From: Spirochaetia bacterium | Lineage (GTDB): Bacteria > Spirochaetota > Leptospiria > Leptospirales > Leptonemataceae | Assembly (NCBI GenBank): GCA_021413825.1 | Contig: JAIOPQ010000105.1 | Coordinates: forward strand, 1 to 60,003 | Length of the DNA: 60,003 nt | Direction of reading: 5' to 3' | Part shown: positions 59,387 to 60,003 of the stretch, piece by piece | Layout: each line of letters begins with the position of its first letter | Position numbering within the stretch: the first letter of the stretch is position 1 | Notes under the pieces: generated by a model | What the model saw: only the letters and a program-made list of their open reading frames with translations | Database searches by the model: none | Told to the model about the DNA's origin: nothing | Program-made: the position numbers and the translations under genes

Positions 59387-60003
59387 ATGAGTGATTCAAC
59401 TAACCATTCTGCGTTCAGGCGATGGACTTCAAATCTTGGTCTTTCGATTGGCTTTTCTATCATCGGGTTTCTATTTGCAGAAATAGTTCTGCGCCTGACT
59501 GGCTACGAGGGTGATTATGAGCGCAAACTATTCAAGTTCGCCGCACCCTATTCAATTGTAAGAAAAGATAGTTGGGTGCTGAAGAGTGATGCGCAAGCTC
59601 ATGATGGCAAGATCTCCATTGGCGGCACGCGCGTTGCGCTCAGGAAAAATCCGGGTGAGAAGCGCGTTCTTCTTATAGGAGACTCTGTTACAGAAGGTTA
59701 TGGTGTAGATTCCAGTGCTACCTTCGCCGCTCGTCTGGGGGTTTTGCGGGGACCGGGTGTTTCCATCTTGAATGCAGGTGTCTACGGCTTTAACACATGC
59801 GACGAGTATAAACTGTATTCAGAACAGCTTCGCGATTTGGAGGCTGACACCGTGGTTCTTGGATTATTTCCAGCTAACGATTTAAACTTCAATTTACTGG
59901 GCAGCGAGCGGCTGGACACCTATCCGCGCTGGATTGAAACTCTCTTGCAGCATGCTGAGGATCATTCAGCTTTTTTACATTTTGGATATTTGAGCGCCTT
60001 TGC
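59387..60003 (+). CDS. SGNH/GDSL hydrolase-family protein, cut by the window end
   Basis: The frame opened by the ATG at 59387 has no stop before the window ends, giving at least 205 residues. It begins MSDSTNHSAFRRWTSNLGLS with a hydrophobic helix (about 15-35, GLSIGFSIIGFLFAEIVL) that anchors it in the membrane. The SGNH block I motif is RVLLIGDSVTEGYGV, with Ser100 as the probable nucleophile, followed by VSILNAGVYGFNTCDEY (block II-like, Gly) and VVLGLFPANDLNF (block III, Asn). This family includes cell-wall and polysaccharide O-acyl esterases. It faces the large membrane protein gene divergently, and both may belong to envelope polysaccharide biogenesis. Confidence 0.8.
   Translation, partial: MSDSTNHSAFRRWTSNLGLSIGFSIIGFLFAEIVLRLTGYEGDYERKLFKFAAPYSIVRKDSWVLKSDAQAHDGKISIGGTRVALRKNPGEKRVLLIGDSVTEGYGVDSSATFAARLGVLRGPGVSILNAGVYGFNTCDEYKLYSEQLRDLEADTVVLGLFPANDLNFNLLGSERLDTYPRWIETLLQHAEDHSAFLHFGYLSAF

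Overview
The window looks like a piece of a Leptospirales (Leptospiraceae-type) spirochaete chromosome. This rests on a secreted helical protein resembling the Leptospira flagellar-coiling protein FcpA, membrane-anchored AraC and SpoIIE/TPR regulators of the kind common in Leptospira, many lipoproteins with loose lipoboxes, and a roughly balanced base composition. The assignment is an inference from gene content. I see no rRNA, tRNA, CRISPR array, prophage or classical insertion sequence.

Layout. 1-12.2 kb is mostly housekeeping: the end of an HRDC protein, an HtrA protease, biotin ligase, CoaX, an amino-acid permease, a thioredoxin-like/LamG/ankyrin secreted protein, an FFLEELY-type protein, PurT, HU, an orphan oligopeptide-type ABC ATPase, a GxxExxY PD-(D/E)XK protein and a large lipoprotein. 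12.2-27.2 kb holds a beta-propeller protein, an acyl-CoA dehydrogenase, a membrane SpoIIE phosphatase with TPRs, a DUF3187 porin-like protein, two lipoprotein hydrolases around an AraC regulator, and a tight minus-strand operon mtnP - membrane protein - GGDEF response regulator - cytochrome P450. 27.3-29.2 kb is a second diguanylate cyclase.

29.4-37.6 kb is a copper/silver resistance locus. It has a small Cys/His-containing secreted protein, an outer-membrane channel, an adaptor and a CusA-type RND pump in one operon, with a convergent CopA ATPase. 37.7-49.9 kb returns to metabolism and information processing: a split transketolase N-subunit, a membrane LuxR regulator, glycerate kinase, TrpS, a ComEC-like protein, RsmA, a thioesterase, a PLC-like secreted protein, FolK, a DnaC-like loader and the FcpA-like protein. 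50-53 kb is signalling (receiver-STAS, PAS-histidine kinase-receiver, MarR). 53.4-56.1 kb is a secreted hydrolase cluster. 56.2-60 kb is membrane and envelope biogenesis, ending in an SGNH hydrolase cut by the window edge.

The most unusual structure is a set of degenerate 'word-like' inverted repeats at gene borders (about 4.4, 7.0, 10.1-10.5, 29.25 and 47.8 kb). One pair exactly brackets the gene for the GxxExxY nuclease-fold protein and supplies both ends of its coding sequence. The other copies are short and non-coding. This suggests a small inverted-repeat element family, one member of which carries a PD-(D/E)XK protein. Further points are TGAC-N4/5-GTCA palindromes at two regulator borders, two competing hairpins in the FcpA-like leader, and signalling domains that have lost their phospho-acceptor residues.
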